Source: Heligmosomoides polygyrus polygyrus
Taxonomy: Eukaryota; Nematoda; Chromadorea; Rhabditida; Heligmosomidae
Assembly (NCBI GenBank): GCA_947396885.1
Contig: OX377203.1
Coordinates: 4,464,001-4,528,000 of the forward strand
Direction of reading: 5' to 3'
DNA: 64,000 nucleotides
The notes beneath the pieces are model-generated. The model did not search any database, had not been told where the DNA came from, and saw only the letters and a program-made list of their open reading frames with translations. A program made the translations under genes and the position numbers. Within the stretch, counting starts at the first letter, position 1, and each line of letters opens with the position of its first letter. This document shows positions 56,501 through 64,000 of the stretch, piece after piece.

Positions 56501-59500
56501 CGGTGTCGTCGCCTTCTTCAGAGCCTGGAAAAGTCGACGTCATCTGAGAAGCTACCCTCCCAAATGCCATTTCATTCTGCAGGAACCCATCCAAAAGGCT
56601 AAGAGACTACGAAAACGATGCCGAAAGAAGTCGAGAACATGGCTAACCTTAGATGTCGACAAAAGGCGTCCACCGTCACCCTGGTTGGACGAAAGATGGG
56701 TGAATGAGCTTAGAGCACGGGGGACCACCCGCCTTAGGGAGCTAACGGGTCATGACCCAGAGGTCAAAACCCGCAGAGGGCGGCGTACGGCGCCAGTTCT
56801 TGGGTCACAGCGGGTTGACCCAAGAGGTCATGACCCAGAGGTCCTTAGGGATCTAACGGGTCATGACCCGTTAGCTCCCTAAGGCGGGTGGTCCCCGGGC
56901 TCTAAGCTCATTCACCCATCTTTCGTCCAGCCAGTGTGACGGTGGACGCCTTTTGTCCACATCTAAGGTTAGCCATGTTCTCGACTTCTTTCGGCATCGT
57001 TTTCGTAGTCTCTTAGCCTTTTGGATGGGTTCCTGCAGAATGAAATGGCATTTGGGAGGGTAGCTTCTCAGATGACTTGGACTTTTCCAGGCTCTGAAGA
57101 AGGCGACGGAGCCGAAGCGTAAGCCGCAATAAAGAGTTGTACCAATCTTGGCTACGCTGAACAAACCACTCGTCTATTTATTTATATTTATTTATGGTGT
57201 TGTTTATTTATCGACTTATTGTTATTATTTATTTACTTATTATTCTAACGTTTTTGTAGAGATAGTTTAACGTGGAAGGAGCTCGTCTTGATTTGGAGGA
57301 TGTTCAGTCTGATTTCAAAAACGTTAATCTTGTTTAAGAATGTCCATTCAATGTGGTGGTGTAGGCTCCAGGACCTAACTCCGACGCGACGTCGCGCGCT
57401 GTCCGCGTGCGACATCGCGGCGCTGAAACGCGGACGTGCGCTCGGTGACGCATGGTTAGCCGCGGAGCACGAGATGTTCTCGGTGTTCAAGCTCCCAGAC
57501 CACATTTCTAGCAAGAAACTTAAGATTCCACAGAATGTGGTAGGCAACTGTCTGCAGTAGGACAAATGATCCGAGAATGGGTGGTAGTGACCTTTTCCCG
57601 TAGTGTGACCATAATCACGGGTAAAAATTGACCGAAGAAGTTGTACATGGCAAATGCTGACGCTGGAAACCAACCACACGACCAAGATTCCTGTATAAAC
57701 TGTCGCTGATCGTCCTATTGAAACCACATTCATATAGCATCTCCAAGAAACGTTGAAATGAGGCAAACGCGTGCCGCGTGTCCCTGTCGGAAGCGTTTGT
57801 AGCCGTCGGAGGCATCGTACCGCGACAACTGGTCCAATTTCGTCGCGCACCGTGCGCGACGCCAGGGGGGTTCGCGCGGCGTCGGAGTTATGTCTGCCCC
57901 CGGGTGGTGTATATAGTTCCCCGTTTCTTTCCGTATGGAAGAGAATCGAAATTAGAGTGCTCCCTTTTTCTGTTTGTTTTGACTGTGCGAGTTTGAACAT
58001 TTCGGTTTCCTTTAGGGATTCTGTCCTTTGGCCGGTTTGTCTGCTTGTGGTTGATGTCGCACGGGAACTATCCCAGTTGATGTATCGAGTCCTGTTGCAG
58101 GTGGGGAATGTCAATTTTTCACTTTTTTGGCCTTTTTTATTAGTGAGATGTGAGCTTCTCATCCTTCATTGTTGCGAGGTCTGATAAGTATAAACTATGC
58201 CAAAGGGGTGTAAGCTGTGGAGAGCAAGGTGTGGAGTGTGCCATACAGAGGGCCAGCGAGCTTTTACATCACATAAGGTGGTAAGCTGGTAGTATCAGCA
58301 GTATTTTTGGTCCAGGTACGGCTCATAGCGTACTTTTCTACTTGTGTGTGGACGATGTGGGGACAGGTGTGTAGAACGTTAGAATATTCTTAACTATATC
58401 CTTGAATACGAATAGAATTTGAGCAAGAAATGAATAAATTGCGTGCAACAGCACAGAGTTTTGAACAACTTCCTCTACTGGGGCAAGAACGGTTCTCTCT
58501 AGTAATTTCGCGTTCAAATTTTCATCTGTTTTCTTCAGTATAGAGAGCTTCATTACGGGTTGTTGATTAACGTGTAGCCGTCTTGCTGACTTTCTGCACT
58601 AGGTTTGTCGACAATGAATCGTTTGCTTTTTAGCCGGTGATCGACTATTTCTATCAGCGCTACAAAATCATCGAGACGGGAATTCTCATCTATTTTCTCG
58701 GGCCCGTGTGTGACACGATTGTGAAGAACATTCCGGAGAAGAGTCCTTTCTGTGGTAAGTTTCGAACTGTCCTATTTTTAAAGTTTTTTTTGAAATTTTT
58801 CTTGGTACATATCGCGAAGATGGGCAGCACTGGACGTTCGGAGCGCTCCAGCCAGTCAGATCGCATTAAAGTGCCATTCAGAGAGAGCTTGTACGGTCAG
58901 TGTTATGATTGGCTGCTCTGCTTGGTTAAGATTGGCAAGCGTGCTTCCACCTCTTAGTGCTGCCCATATTCGCGACATGACCCAATTTCTTCGGGTATTA
59001 GTGAGCTGTTTTGTTTTTGTTGTTTATTTTGCTATTTTATTGCTATTGTTTATTCTTATGTGCTATTCAAGAGATTTCTGCAAGTCTAGGTCGGGTATTA
59101 GTCAATAAAAACTTGGATGTTTTGCACATCGATGGCACTTTATTCCGTATGAGCCACTTTCAAGTCATTCCTGTTGAGTAATCCTTGCCACGCGAACTTG
59201 TCGAATCCCTTATTTCCCAAAGTTTTTACAAAATTGCGTCCTTCAGAGCTGTTTGTGTGGATCCTCGATGTGGATGGCGGAGGAGATCACTAGCTAGACA
59301 GGCGCTACTGTAAATTGTGCCTAACCGACCTCTGATGGCCTCCTCCACCCACCACTTCTGAGGCTTTACCTAAGGTCCTTGAAGAAAACCGTTTTGCTGA
59401 CACGTCGGATCTGCCTGATCTCGAGTGGCTAGGGCAACCTCAGCAACATCTATCGATGCTGAGATTCAACGCTTGTGGTACCTGTAGATTTACAGGTTAA

Positions 59501-61437
59501 ATTGGACACTTTTGAAATAAAACTGGACTATTTCAAGGCAAGTTTGACTGTTTTGAAACCAAACTGTATGGCTTTCAGAGCAAAACGAGCGTTTTCTAGA
59601 TTAAAACACGTTCTAAGACGTCAAAATAAGTTTTTTTTTCCTCAGGAGAATTTGCTACCATTTTCCGATTGAAAAAACTTATGATTCACCTGCTACGAAA
59701 AGGTAAGCACAGTGTTTGAAGCTTTTCTAAAAAAAACTTCTAGGGAAAATTATACTCAATTAAAAAACTACGAGAAGGCAGCAATTTTTGAGTGTGGTAA
59801 AAGAACGGATCGCATAAGCCCTAGTTTACAGTTGCGTTGCGGAGCGGCGCGTCACCGTAGTCGGAATAGATATCGATCGGACGGCGAGAAGAATCGACTT
59901 CTATGACGATTGTGTTGTCGCGCCGCGTTGCGGCGCCAGTATAAACTAGGGCTAATGCGCTTGTCAAGCTCGATCGATTTTTCTTTGAACGACAGCAAAA
60001 ATTATGTTTGCGCGAGCTTGCACACAACTCCGGTACAGCAGAAACAATTGTGAAAACAAACATATATTCACTTCTTAGTTTCGAATAACCATTGCGTGAT
60101 ATCTCTTTTTTTACTCAAAAATTACAACTTCCCTGAACTTAAAACTATTCTCATGTTTACTGTAAATTACAACTTCCCTGAACTTAAAAATATTCTCATG
60201 TTTACTGTATTATCATGTTTATGTACAAACGGATGCATTTTGGAAGCGTTCTTATACAAATATGCTTTAAACCGTTATTTTTCCTACAAAAACAAAATTT
60301 TGTAAAGCTTCAAACATTGTGTTTACGACGGGATGATGAATTGTTTTGTTTTCCAATAAAGTGATAGTGTATTTTCCGGAGCCAAAAATCTATTTTTGCG
60401 GTGGTAGAGAGCGTTTACTTCTTTCTGGAGGAAAGTGGTCTTGATTAGGGAGGTACTCACGAGGAAGGTCAAAGAGGTAACCGTGGAGTTTCTTAAAGCG
60501 ACCTATATAGAGTTGTAGGGCGTTGTCTGGGAAGCACCATAATGGTGTCCAAATTTCCTGCGGATCAAAATACAGACTACAGCGGACTTAAGCGGCCCTT
60601 TTTCGATCCTAGAAGGTATTTATTGCTTTACTCTGGTTGAAGCCGTCGCTTCGTCATTAACAGCTTAATTGATCAGTTCATGTTCTAGACGGGAAGTATG
60701 GTCGGCCTGTGAGCTGTCTAGTTCGTCTTTGTTCCACTATACCGTCCTTCATAATCCAGGGGCAACAGAAGCGACTGAGCTGCCCATGAAAAGCGTAGTG
60801 ATCGATTAATCTCTTCTTGGGTGGCAGTCGCTTCTGTCGTGGACTATGAAAAGGGCCTAAAGTCAAGGTTGTTTAGGCAGCAGATCCTGCGTACCCGTAA
60901 AGATGCACTTTGCTCGTTTTGATCTAACCTTTTTCTAAGGCTAATGTTTCTTTCAGATGACAGCGATGTCGAGCTGGAGGGTATGCTACCCGATGAGATC
61001 ACCGAAGACATCGATCTGGCCGCAGCGGCCGTAATAACGAGCGAAGGGGAGGATTCTATCGGTGACATAGAGCTTCCGTCTCCTCTGGATGGTGTGTTTG
61101 ACACTTTTCTGAAATCAGATCTCCTCTAGGAATCGTCTTCTTCTTTTCAGAAGAGGAACGTGACTTCACCACTGGCCTCGCATTCCCGACGATTCATGCG
61201 TCCGAGTCCAGCGATGAGGAGTTCGATCTTGGCGTGGTGAAGAAGAAGAATAAGAAGGAGAAGGACAACAAGAGGCCCCCGAGCACTCGACGGAAACGTC
61301 GCAGGAAAGACGAAGCGCCTTCGGATCCTGGCGCGGCAGCCGAGGAGTTACCGGCGGCTGAGTTGCAGTCGTCGCCCAGGAGGCGTCAAATCCGGTCTCC
61401 CAAGTCGCTCGACGACGAGTTCGAACTGCTCCAATGA
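38576..61437 (+). CDS. Nine-exon gene: Trp-rich multi-helix membrane or amphipathic protein with acidic tail and C-terminal LIR-like motif
   Basis: Exons: 38576-38809, 45175-45319, 46890-47007, 47075-47265, 47380-47454, 58016-58100, 58634-58754, 60957-61091, 61151-61437 (TGA). All eight junctions keep phase, strong evidence for one transcript. At least 462 residues; the 5' end is missing. Exons A-G1 encode many consecutive helices often opening with Pro and rich in Trp/Arg (VRPLQMVYRALKYVVLLQ, FFCAIGRWLRYWLCAHWWP, PLRRAFNYFCFGLVYVF, SVLWPVCLLVVDVARELSQ). The tail has DDSDVELEGMLPDEI, ERDFTTGLAFPTIHASESSD, a Lys/Arg-rich block and ends SLDDEFELLQ. FELL preceded by acids is a plausible LC3-interacting motif. 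Acidic segments plus terminal (D/E)FELL resemble FAM134/RETREG ER-phagy receptors, but the long helix region is unlike the family as I know it. The 33430-34255 hairpin exons may be its start. Confidence 0.6.
39230..40059. repeat. Large foldback built from Penelope-like 3' tails
   Basis: Terminal AATCGACGAGTGTTTCCTTC and complement. The arms are complementary over about 400 bp, with hammerhead-like cores at 39285-39318 (-) and a degraded one near 39963-40003 (+). It lies in the intron between exons 38576 and 45175. Confidence 0.72.
39285..39318 (-). ncRNA. Hammerhead-ribozyme-like motif
   Basis: Minus strand: GGCT, CTGAAGA, A, a 12-nt segment with a 4-bp stem (GGCG/CGCU), GAAAC, GTA. Stem I pairing after the cleavage base is weak here (AAAC instead of AGCC). 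Confidence 0.42.
40230..40381. mobile_element. MITE of the CATACTTCG family, TTA duplication
   Basis: Ends GGGCCTGTTCATACTTCGCG and CACGAAGTATGAACAGGCGC are flanked by TTA (40227-40229 and 40382-40384). Confidence 0.8.
40385..41753. other. Intron sequence without exons recognised
   Basis: Begins with a remnant of the GGCCCCGTTTATACTTC MITE family (to about 40477). The rest has short frames and one dispersed AT-rich repeat unit (about 40780-40850). Confidence 0.3.
41754..42991. mobile_element. Foldback element with tRNA-Met-like modules, TTA duplication, interrupted by a MITE
   Basis: Ends GCAGGAAGGGTTTCCCAACTC and GAGTTGGGAACCTTTCCTTG are flanked by TTA (41751-41753 and 42992-42994). tRNA-Met-like modules lie at about 41935-42012 (+) and 42755-42815 (-). 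It is the same family as 21297-22292; the right arm is split by MITE 42502-42718. Confidence 0.66.
42502..42718. mobile_element. MITE of the CATACTTCG family, TAA duplication
   Basis: Ends GGGCCTGTTCATACTTCGCG and CGCGAAGTATGAACAGGCCC are flanked by TAA (42499-42501 and 42719-42721). Perfect ends and a clean nested position make this one of the youngest copies in the window. Confidence 0.88.
43514..44999. mobile_element. Long-TIR foldback with internal frame, TGA duplication
   Basis: Ends CAAGGGAAGGGTCTGAAGCG and complement are flanked by TGA (43511-43513 and 45000-45002). The arms of about 420 bp contain degenerate tRNA-like modules (43720-43790 on +, about 44735-44800 on -). The unique middle holds an open frame 44160-44522. 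It resembles 49272-50657 and shares the CAAGGRA start with 21297 and 41754. Confidence 0.75.
44160..44522 (+). CDS. Unrecognised 120-residue frame inside a foldback element
   Basis: Starts MSARHLEIRGLLKVFWNL, has SADGRVVTHLLTLKCG, an acidic Glu/Asp-rich stretch and ends IRFSGGTLVSEERVRL. A homologous, frameshifted version lies on the minus strand of the related element at 49684-50027 (NPRVVIPQLTLKCG, IAFSGGQIVSEEKVWL). Conservation of LTLKCG and FSGG.(L/I)VSEE across two diverged copies suggests past coding constraint or capture of the same host exon. No function is proposed. Confidence 0.45.
   Translation: MSARHLEIRGLLKVFWNLTPTMSADGRVVTHLLTLKCGPSLDKESSREEIKLAEGMASILNDFEARQLEVDEDEQLEVVEEEEEDWDPQDELKDVERQASSGHMIRFSGGTLVSEERVRL
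46669..46802. mobile_element. MITE, GGCCCCGTTTATACTTC family, TTA duplication
   Basis: Ends GGCCCCGTTTATACTTCC and TCGAAGTATAAACGAGGCC are flanked by TTA (46666-46668 and 46803-46805). It lies less than 90 bp before the exon starting at 46890. A tRNA T-arm-like GCGGGTTCGAGACCCGC follows at about 46818. Confidence 0.75.
47760..49270. other. Intron sequence; no exon recognised
   Basis: Frames here, including 48436-48852, overlap a degenerate CATACTTCG-type MITE (about 48530-48630) and lack family motifs. A run of C lies near 48318. Confidence 0.3.
49272..50657. mobile_element. Long-TIR foldback with tRNA-like arms and internal frame, TAA duplication
   Basis: Ends CAAGGGAACTGTCTGAACGG and complement are flanked by TAA (49269-49271 and 50658-50660). 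tRNA-like modules with A-box TGGCGCAGTGGTAGAG and B-box GGTTCGGTTTCC lie at about 49468-49535 (+) and mirrored at 50405-50470 (-). The middle carries the frame described at 49684-50027. Confidence 0.76.
49684..50027 (-). pseudogene. Frameshifted homologue of the 44160-44522 frame
   Basis: Minus strand: SANPRVVIPQLTLKCG, MKLAERIASILQNFELRQLE, then a frame change near 49815 and TIAFSGGQIVSEEKVWL. The first half matches SADGRVVTHLLTLKCG and EIKLAEGMASILNDFEARQL of the other copy. Confidence 0.5.
51075..52391 (-). mobile_element. Mariner-like element, about 1.3 kb, full length with broken transposase
   Basis: Ends CAGGGTGGCTGAAAAGTTCG and complement are flanked by TA (51073-51074 and 52392-52393). 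Length matches a complete mariner. It is oriented minus, in a long intron of the multi-helix gene. Confidence 0.87.
51290..52276 (-). pseudogene. Mariner-type transposase, frameshifted
   Basis: The N-terminal part has HTH-like sequence (YKTVKRYKETGGTSERP, SGRPTTATTPENINKVR). The catalytic part reads RMLFTDEKIFAVQPVHNRQN (first Asp), SVMLWGGICATGKTPLVF, GFSPQQDCAF (second Asp) and, after frame changes, SPDLNPMD (third Asp). The HNRQN and WGGICATGKTPLVF motifs match a mariner branch common in nematodes and arthropods. Several frameshifts, near 51930, 51450 and 51400, make it inactive. Confidence 0.8.
52400..52965. other. Probable 3' untranslated region of the minus-strand LINE
   Basis: Lies directly downstream of the LINE stop on the minus strand, without frames. 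The short direct repeat AAAAAAGTGTAT appears twice near 52720-52753, possibly an element edge. Confidence 0.3.
52970..55844 (-). CDS. LINE ORF2: AP-type endonuclease and reverse transcriptase, one frameshift
   Basis: N-terminal residues about 1-230 form an endonuclease (MVFITETWLS, IVVYRPPN, ILGDLNLAVDW, FATSDHNIVQFD). Residues about 440-720 form the reverse transcriptase: FRPISIIPCPSKVMES, EQHGFLPGLSTVTNL, IYIDLSKAFDKVSHAKLL, GVPQGGVLSPLLF and IYADDIKMYG with the catalytic YADD. The first frame ends at 53475; near 53485 a single-base change shifts LTKLYKTYVLPHLEYCSQVW into the next frame, which runs to 52970. The C-terminal LERVQRTFTRLVYKRL and YEERLRALGL segments are typical of CR1/Jockey-like elements. 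Recent but inactive unless the shift is a sequencing error. Confidence 0.88.
52970..55985 (-). mobile_element. CR1/Jockey-like non-LTR retrotransposon, nearly intact
   Basis: The minus strand carries an endonuclease-reverse transcriptase frame of 789 residues plus a 200-residue C-terminal part in another frame. A short upstream frame ends near 55856 (FELRQLANERNRGKARRE...), possibly the end of ORF1. The element seems 5'-truncated near 55985, where a separate hairpin begins. It is the only element here with an essentially complete reverse transcriptase. Confidence 0.85.
55989..56076. repeat. Perfect 28-bp-stem hairpin
   Basis: ATGTTTCGATTACTTCTGTG begins a 28-base arm that returns exactly after a loop of about 32 bases. 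Could be a minimal MITE or a precursor-like RNA hairpin. Confidence 0.65.
56490..56525 (-). ncRNA. Hammerhead-ribozyme-like motif
   Basis: Minus strand: GGCT, CTGAAGA, A, 12-nt stem-II segment (two G-C pairs, then a mismatch), GAAAC, GTA, AGCC. Stem I GGCT/AGCC pairs perfectly and all core boxes are intact. Confidence 0.5.
57090..57125 (+). ncRNA. Hammerhead-ribozyme-like motif with a core change
   Basis: GGCT, CTGAAGA, A, GGCGACGGAGCC, then GAAGC instead of GAAAC, GTA, AGCC. Stem I is intact, but the A-to-G change at position 15.1 breaks the conserved A-U pair. Confidence 0.4.
57180..58015. other. Intron sequence with one unassigned open frame
   Basis: After CTCCAG at 57371 an open frame runs to about 57540 (RALSACDIAALKRGRALGDA, EHEMFSVFKL). 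It starts in phase 0 like the end of the 34255 exon, so it could be an alternative exon, but it does not fit between the exons ending 47454 and starting 58016. Confidence 0.3.
58760..59810. other. Intron sequence; tandem-like AT-rich repeat near 59495-59600
   Basis: Loose repeats of the form TTGGACACTTTTGAAATAAA, about 20-24 bases apart, belong to a dispersed family also seen near 34415, 40145, 49220 and 57275. No exon recognised. Confidence 0.3.
59818..59952. mobile_element. MITE, GCCCTAGTTTA family, TAA duplication
   Basis: Ends GCCCTAGTTTACAG and AGTATAAACTAGGGC are flanked by TAA (59815-59817 and 59953-59955). Sister copy of 3379-3513. Confidence 0.82.
60120..60210. repeat. Two tandem copies of a 45-bp unit
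   Basis: ATTACAACTTCCCTGAACTT starts at 60121 and again at 60166, each followed by TATTCTCATGTTTACTGTA. No other copy noticed. Confidence 0.85.
60678..60860. mobile_element. Degenerate MITE-like inverted repeat upstream of an exon
   Basis: GGGGCAACAGAAGCGACTGAG near 60760 and GTCGCTTCTGTCGTGGACTAT near 60827 are imperfect inverted repeats, with CATAGTCC/GGAC-type ends like the CATACTTCG family. Boundaries are not clear. Confidence 0.35.
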
Positions 61438-62155
61438 GCGGCGAAGTGTACAGGCCATGCATGCACTGGTAATCTCATACTGACGTTGCTTTCTTCTCTG
61501 GTAGGACGTGCGGTCAGATCGCTTCTGGTAATCTCGCTGTGAATGCCAGTGGAGTGTCCTCCTGCAGCCTAGAACCGGGCCGGCCTTCCAGTCACCTGTG
61601 CAAGTGTTCTACATGCCTGTCCAGTGGTAGAGTTGTCGTGTGTGCCGTGATCGTCCCATTTCTTGCTTAGGGGGATGCTTCCTAGTTGTTCTGGGTGGCA
61701 AACGACGTCTCCAGAGCTTCAGTAACGACTTCTGATGGACTACTCAGCGTGAATGTTGGCATCTCAACGGACATCAGGGTTGTAGAGACATTTGAAGCGC
61801 CACGCTCAGGTCCTCTGATCGTTGATCCCTTTGATCCCATAGCACCCTGCAACGTGCCAAAATAGCCCAGTAGCCTTTGATGGGGCGAAAGCGGTCAGGT
61901 ATCCAGAAACATTCAACGAAAGACCCTGGTGAGAATAGGAACACGAGAACTGGAGCCAGCGTTGGGCCTCAAACAGCCCATGTGCGGATACTGTGCTGTT
62001 ATAGTATGGACAGCGATAGCGGTCTGCTCCTTGGAAGGCCTGTTCCAATGGTCGAGGGCATCATTCTCTGCGTTTACGGATAGGAACACCCTTCTTGACG
62101 AGATCAAAAGTGCTGTTTTAGTGCTAAAGTTGCACTGGAGAAGCTCCAGCGGGCG
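61438..62155. other. Probable 3' UTR and downstream sequence of the multi-helix gene
   Basis: No canonical AATAAA was found close to the stop at 61437. GCACTGGTAATC at 61466 and CTTCTCTGGTAG ending at 61504 could bound a 3' UTR intron. Confidence 0.3.
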
Positions 62156-62162
62156 TTTTCTA

Positions 62163-62360
62163 AGGGCCTGCTCATACTTCTCGACAAAAGCGACACGTCG
62201 CCCGTGCAAAACATGCAGATCGACTAAAACCGAGCAACCGTCGCCGAAATCTGTTCATACTGGAGCGCTGTTGTTTCGCTCTCGTCGCTGCTGTCGCCTG
62301 TTCATACTCTGCGCCGGCGGCGGCGGCGACAAATGGAGTGTGGAGTACGTAATTACACCA
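62163..62360. mobile_element. CATACTTCG-family MITE, variant right end
   Basis: Starts GGGCCTGCTCATACTTCTCG, passes a second CCTGTTCATACT unit, and ends with GGAGTGTGGAGTACGTAATTAC as at 9150-9350. Both copies share this asymmetric structure, so it may be a subfamily. Confidence 0.5.
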
Positions 62361-62892
62361 TAGTGCACTAGTGCTCGAAGGAAACGGTTCCTATCCGGCC
62401 ATTGTTCAGATCAAGCTAAGGCATGCCATTATACTTCTTTAATTGGGCCGCGTGGTCTAATCGATACTGATAATTCCCATTATGACTCTCCGCGCGGCTT
62501 AGTCTAAACGAAGCCTAGGACACCCGGTTCCCATCCTGCATTCTATATACTGCTAAATTTAATTCCCACAACATCCTGTGATAGAATACCGTGGAGCAGT
62601 TCTTCCAGCAATTCGCTCAAGATATTCAATCAGGCTTTATTGTGGGAGCTTCATTTCATGGACCAATCGTAATACAGGGTGGGGATCGGTTATTCCCACT
62701 CCTATGGCTAATACTCCTACTGTAATCGGAGTGTTGTGGGCACTACAGAAAACCACCAATAGAGTGACGAAAACGACGCTAAAGAGCAAAGAAGCTACAT
62801 GAAATTGAGGGAGTATAGCAAGGAGAACTTCTCAGCTGCTAATGTGCTCCGCGGCCAACTGCGTGACCCACAGCCAATCAGGGCCCACTAAA

Positions 62893-63044
62893 GGGGCCTG
62901 TTCATACTCCGCGACGGGAGCGGCAAAGCAAAACATGTCTATCGATTTTTCCCAGGCAACTGCTCGGCACTGATCGATACGTATCCTTCGCCCTGTTGCG
63001 CCCGCCTCTGCCGACGCTCCCGTCTCGAAGTATGAACCGGCCCT
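62893..63044. mobile_element. CATACTTCG-family MITE
   Basis: Left GGGGCCTGTTCATACTCCGCG and right GTCTCGAAGTATGAACCGGCCC are inverted. A further degraded copy follows at about 63142-63254. Confidence 0.6.
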
Positions 63045-63756
63045 TAGTGCGTTGTCCATTTTTCGTATGTGTTCTTTTCGTCTGCTCTTTGCTAAGCATT
63101 AGAAGAATTGAACCCGAACGTGCAAGCCTCGTAGAACTGTAGACTGCTCTCATAGCCTGCGACGAGATCGACTGATTGCTCGGCGCTAATCGATTCGTAT
63201 GTTTTGCATGAGCAACTCGGTCGCTGCTACGGTCACGGACTATGAACAAGCCCTTAGAGAGGCAGAAGATCCTTCACCGCAACGTTTCCGCACTTGAAAA
63301 GGTTTTCTCGTCGTTTTGATGGTGGATATCATTCCCCCACCATCCCCGTGTCCATTCTAGAATGGTCCTGGTCCATACACTGGTGACTAACATTGGTGCA
63401 ATATATTACTCGGAGAAAATGTTAATGAATTTTGTGAGAACGATCGCATAATATAACTATGTTGTAATGTATTATATTCTACAGTGTACCGCAGGAAGGT
63501 TTTGTCAATGCTTTTATATTGTCCTATTGCTAACAATTGATTTGCAAAGATATTGATCGAGACAGAATAAAGATGTGTCGTATACTGTCCTCGAACTTTT
63601 TTAAGTGGCGAGGCATTCGAAGCGTTTGGCTTGCTTTCGCTGATACTCTGTGCCCTATTTACGCCATTTTCACGTCGAATCGGAAGATAACCGAAGGTTT
63701 TCCATTGCTGAAGATTCTTTAGTGCTAACATTTTCGTTTTTAAAGCTTATTATATA

Positions 63757-64000
63757 CAGTTACAGCTTTCGAAAGAGAATGATTTGCTCTATCAGAACTG
63801 TATTGCATTTCTTTTTTCACCCTGAATTTTGTCAGTTTTTAGGCCGTTGAAGTGAAAAGTGAAAAAGTGGCCATCTGCGCAGTTGTTCCCTCCGCTTAGG
63901 TTTGGAGTACTACAAGAATATGTGCCGGTCCTATTTTCTCACTTGTCCTTTATTGATTTTTAGGCCATCAAATTGGAACATCCGAAGGAGGTTTATTCTT
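63757..64000. mobile_element. Edge of a mariner-type foldback related to 5817-6853
   Basis: AGCTTTCGAAAGAGAATGA and the following text (TTTATTGATTTTTAGGCCATCAAATTGG) match the left arm of 5817-6853 from about 5890 on. The window ends inside the element. Confidence 0.6.

Larger units (their letters stand above)
56440..57176. repeat. Large foldback built from Penelope-like 3' tails, nearly perfect
   Basis: Arms of about 360 bp from GACGAGTGGTTTGTTCAGCG inward are almost identical complements, with GGGTCATGACCC palindromes at the centre. Hammerhead-like cores lie at both ends: 56490-56525 (-) and 57090-57125 (+). The mirrored frames on both strands (MFSVAKIGTTLYCGLRFG...) are images of the arms, not two genes. 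Confidence 0.78.

Noticed and set aside
56451..57164. Two similar frames of about 100-140 residues on opposite strands (MFSVAKIGTTLYCG...)
   Set aside because: They are mirror images created by the palindrome arms, and their sequence is a translation of the Penelope-like tail, not a protein family.
57372..57540. Possible exon RALSACDIAALKRGRALGDA...EHEMFSVFKL
   Set aside because: Phase does not fit between exons ending 47454 and starting 58016; it could only join as an alternative to the whole middle part, for which there is no evidence.
57245..58162. 305-residue minus-strand frame
   Set aside because: It overlaps the confidently phased + exon 58016-58100 and a dispersed repeat, with no motif.

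Overview
The window is eukaryotic and almost certainly from an invertebrate animal, most likely a nematode. The evidence is split genes with GT-AG introns and short TTTCAG-type acceptors, an SMG6/smg-6 gene at one end, and Tc1/mariner, RTE, CR1-like and Penelope-like elements. I cannot name the species. Only a few kilobases look like host coding sequence. Most of the rest is transposon-derived, with very many palindromic (foldback) elements, often nested.

Layout. Positions 108-7904 (+) hold the 3' part of an SMG6 homologue, the endonuclease of nonsense-mediated decay. It runs through the complete C-terminal PIN domain, and its introns are packed with short MITEs. From 8.8 to 33 kb I find no convincing host gene. 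This part holds MITEs with 3-bp target duplications, a mariner remnant (14.6-15.5 kb), Helitron-like ends (16-17.5 kb), a foldback with in-frame 111-bp tandem repeats (20.1-20.8 kb), a tRNA-Met-like foldback (21.3-22.3 kb), a broken RTE retrotransposon carrying a MITE (23.6-25.0 kb), a 1.75-kb palindrome (26.4-28.2 kb) and an internally deleted mariner (29.2-30.1 kb).

From 33.4 to 61.4 kb (+) there is at least one long-intron host gene. Two exons at 33430-34255 encode a reticulon-type membrane hairpin. Nine phase-consistent exons at 38576-61437 encode at least 462 residues of Trp- and Arg-rich amphipathic or membrane helices, then acidic Ser/Asp segments, a basic stretch and a C-terminal LIR-like FELL motif. 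I infer an ER-membrane or ER-phagy-receptor-like protein (FAM134/RETREG-like), but the family is not certain and the link between the two exon groups is unproven. Its introns carry a Penelope-like element (35.2-36.2 kb), tRNA-like palindromes, long-TIR foldbacks with TNA duplications (41.8, 43.5 and 49.3 kb), a second mariner (51.1-52.4 kb) and a nearly intact CR1-like LINE on the minus strand (53-56 kb). The last 2.5 kb hold MITE copies and the edge of a mariner-type foldback.

Most unusual: (1) hammerhead-ribozyme-like cores at the 3' end of the Penelope-like element and, in outward orientation, near both ends of three large foldbacks built from that tail; (2) a set of palindromic elements whose arms carry tRNA-like, pol III-promoter-like modules, two of which have been hit by other transposons; (3) the unusual helix-repeat protein with a terminal LIR-like motif. 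All homology statements come from reading the sequence; no database search was run.
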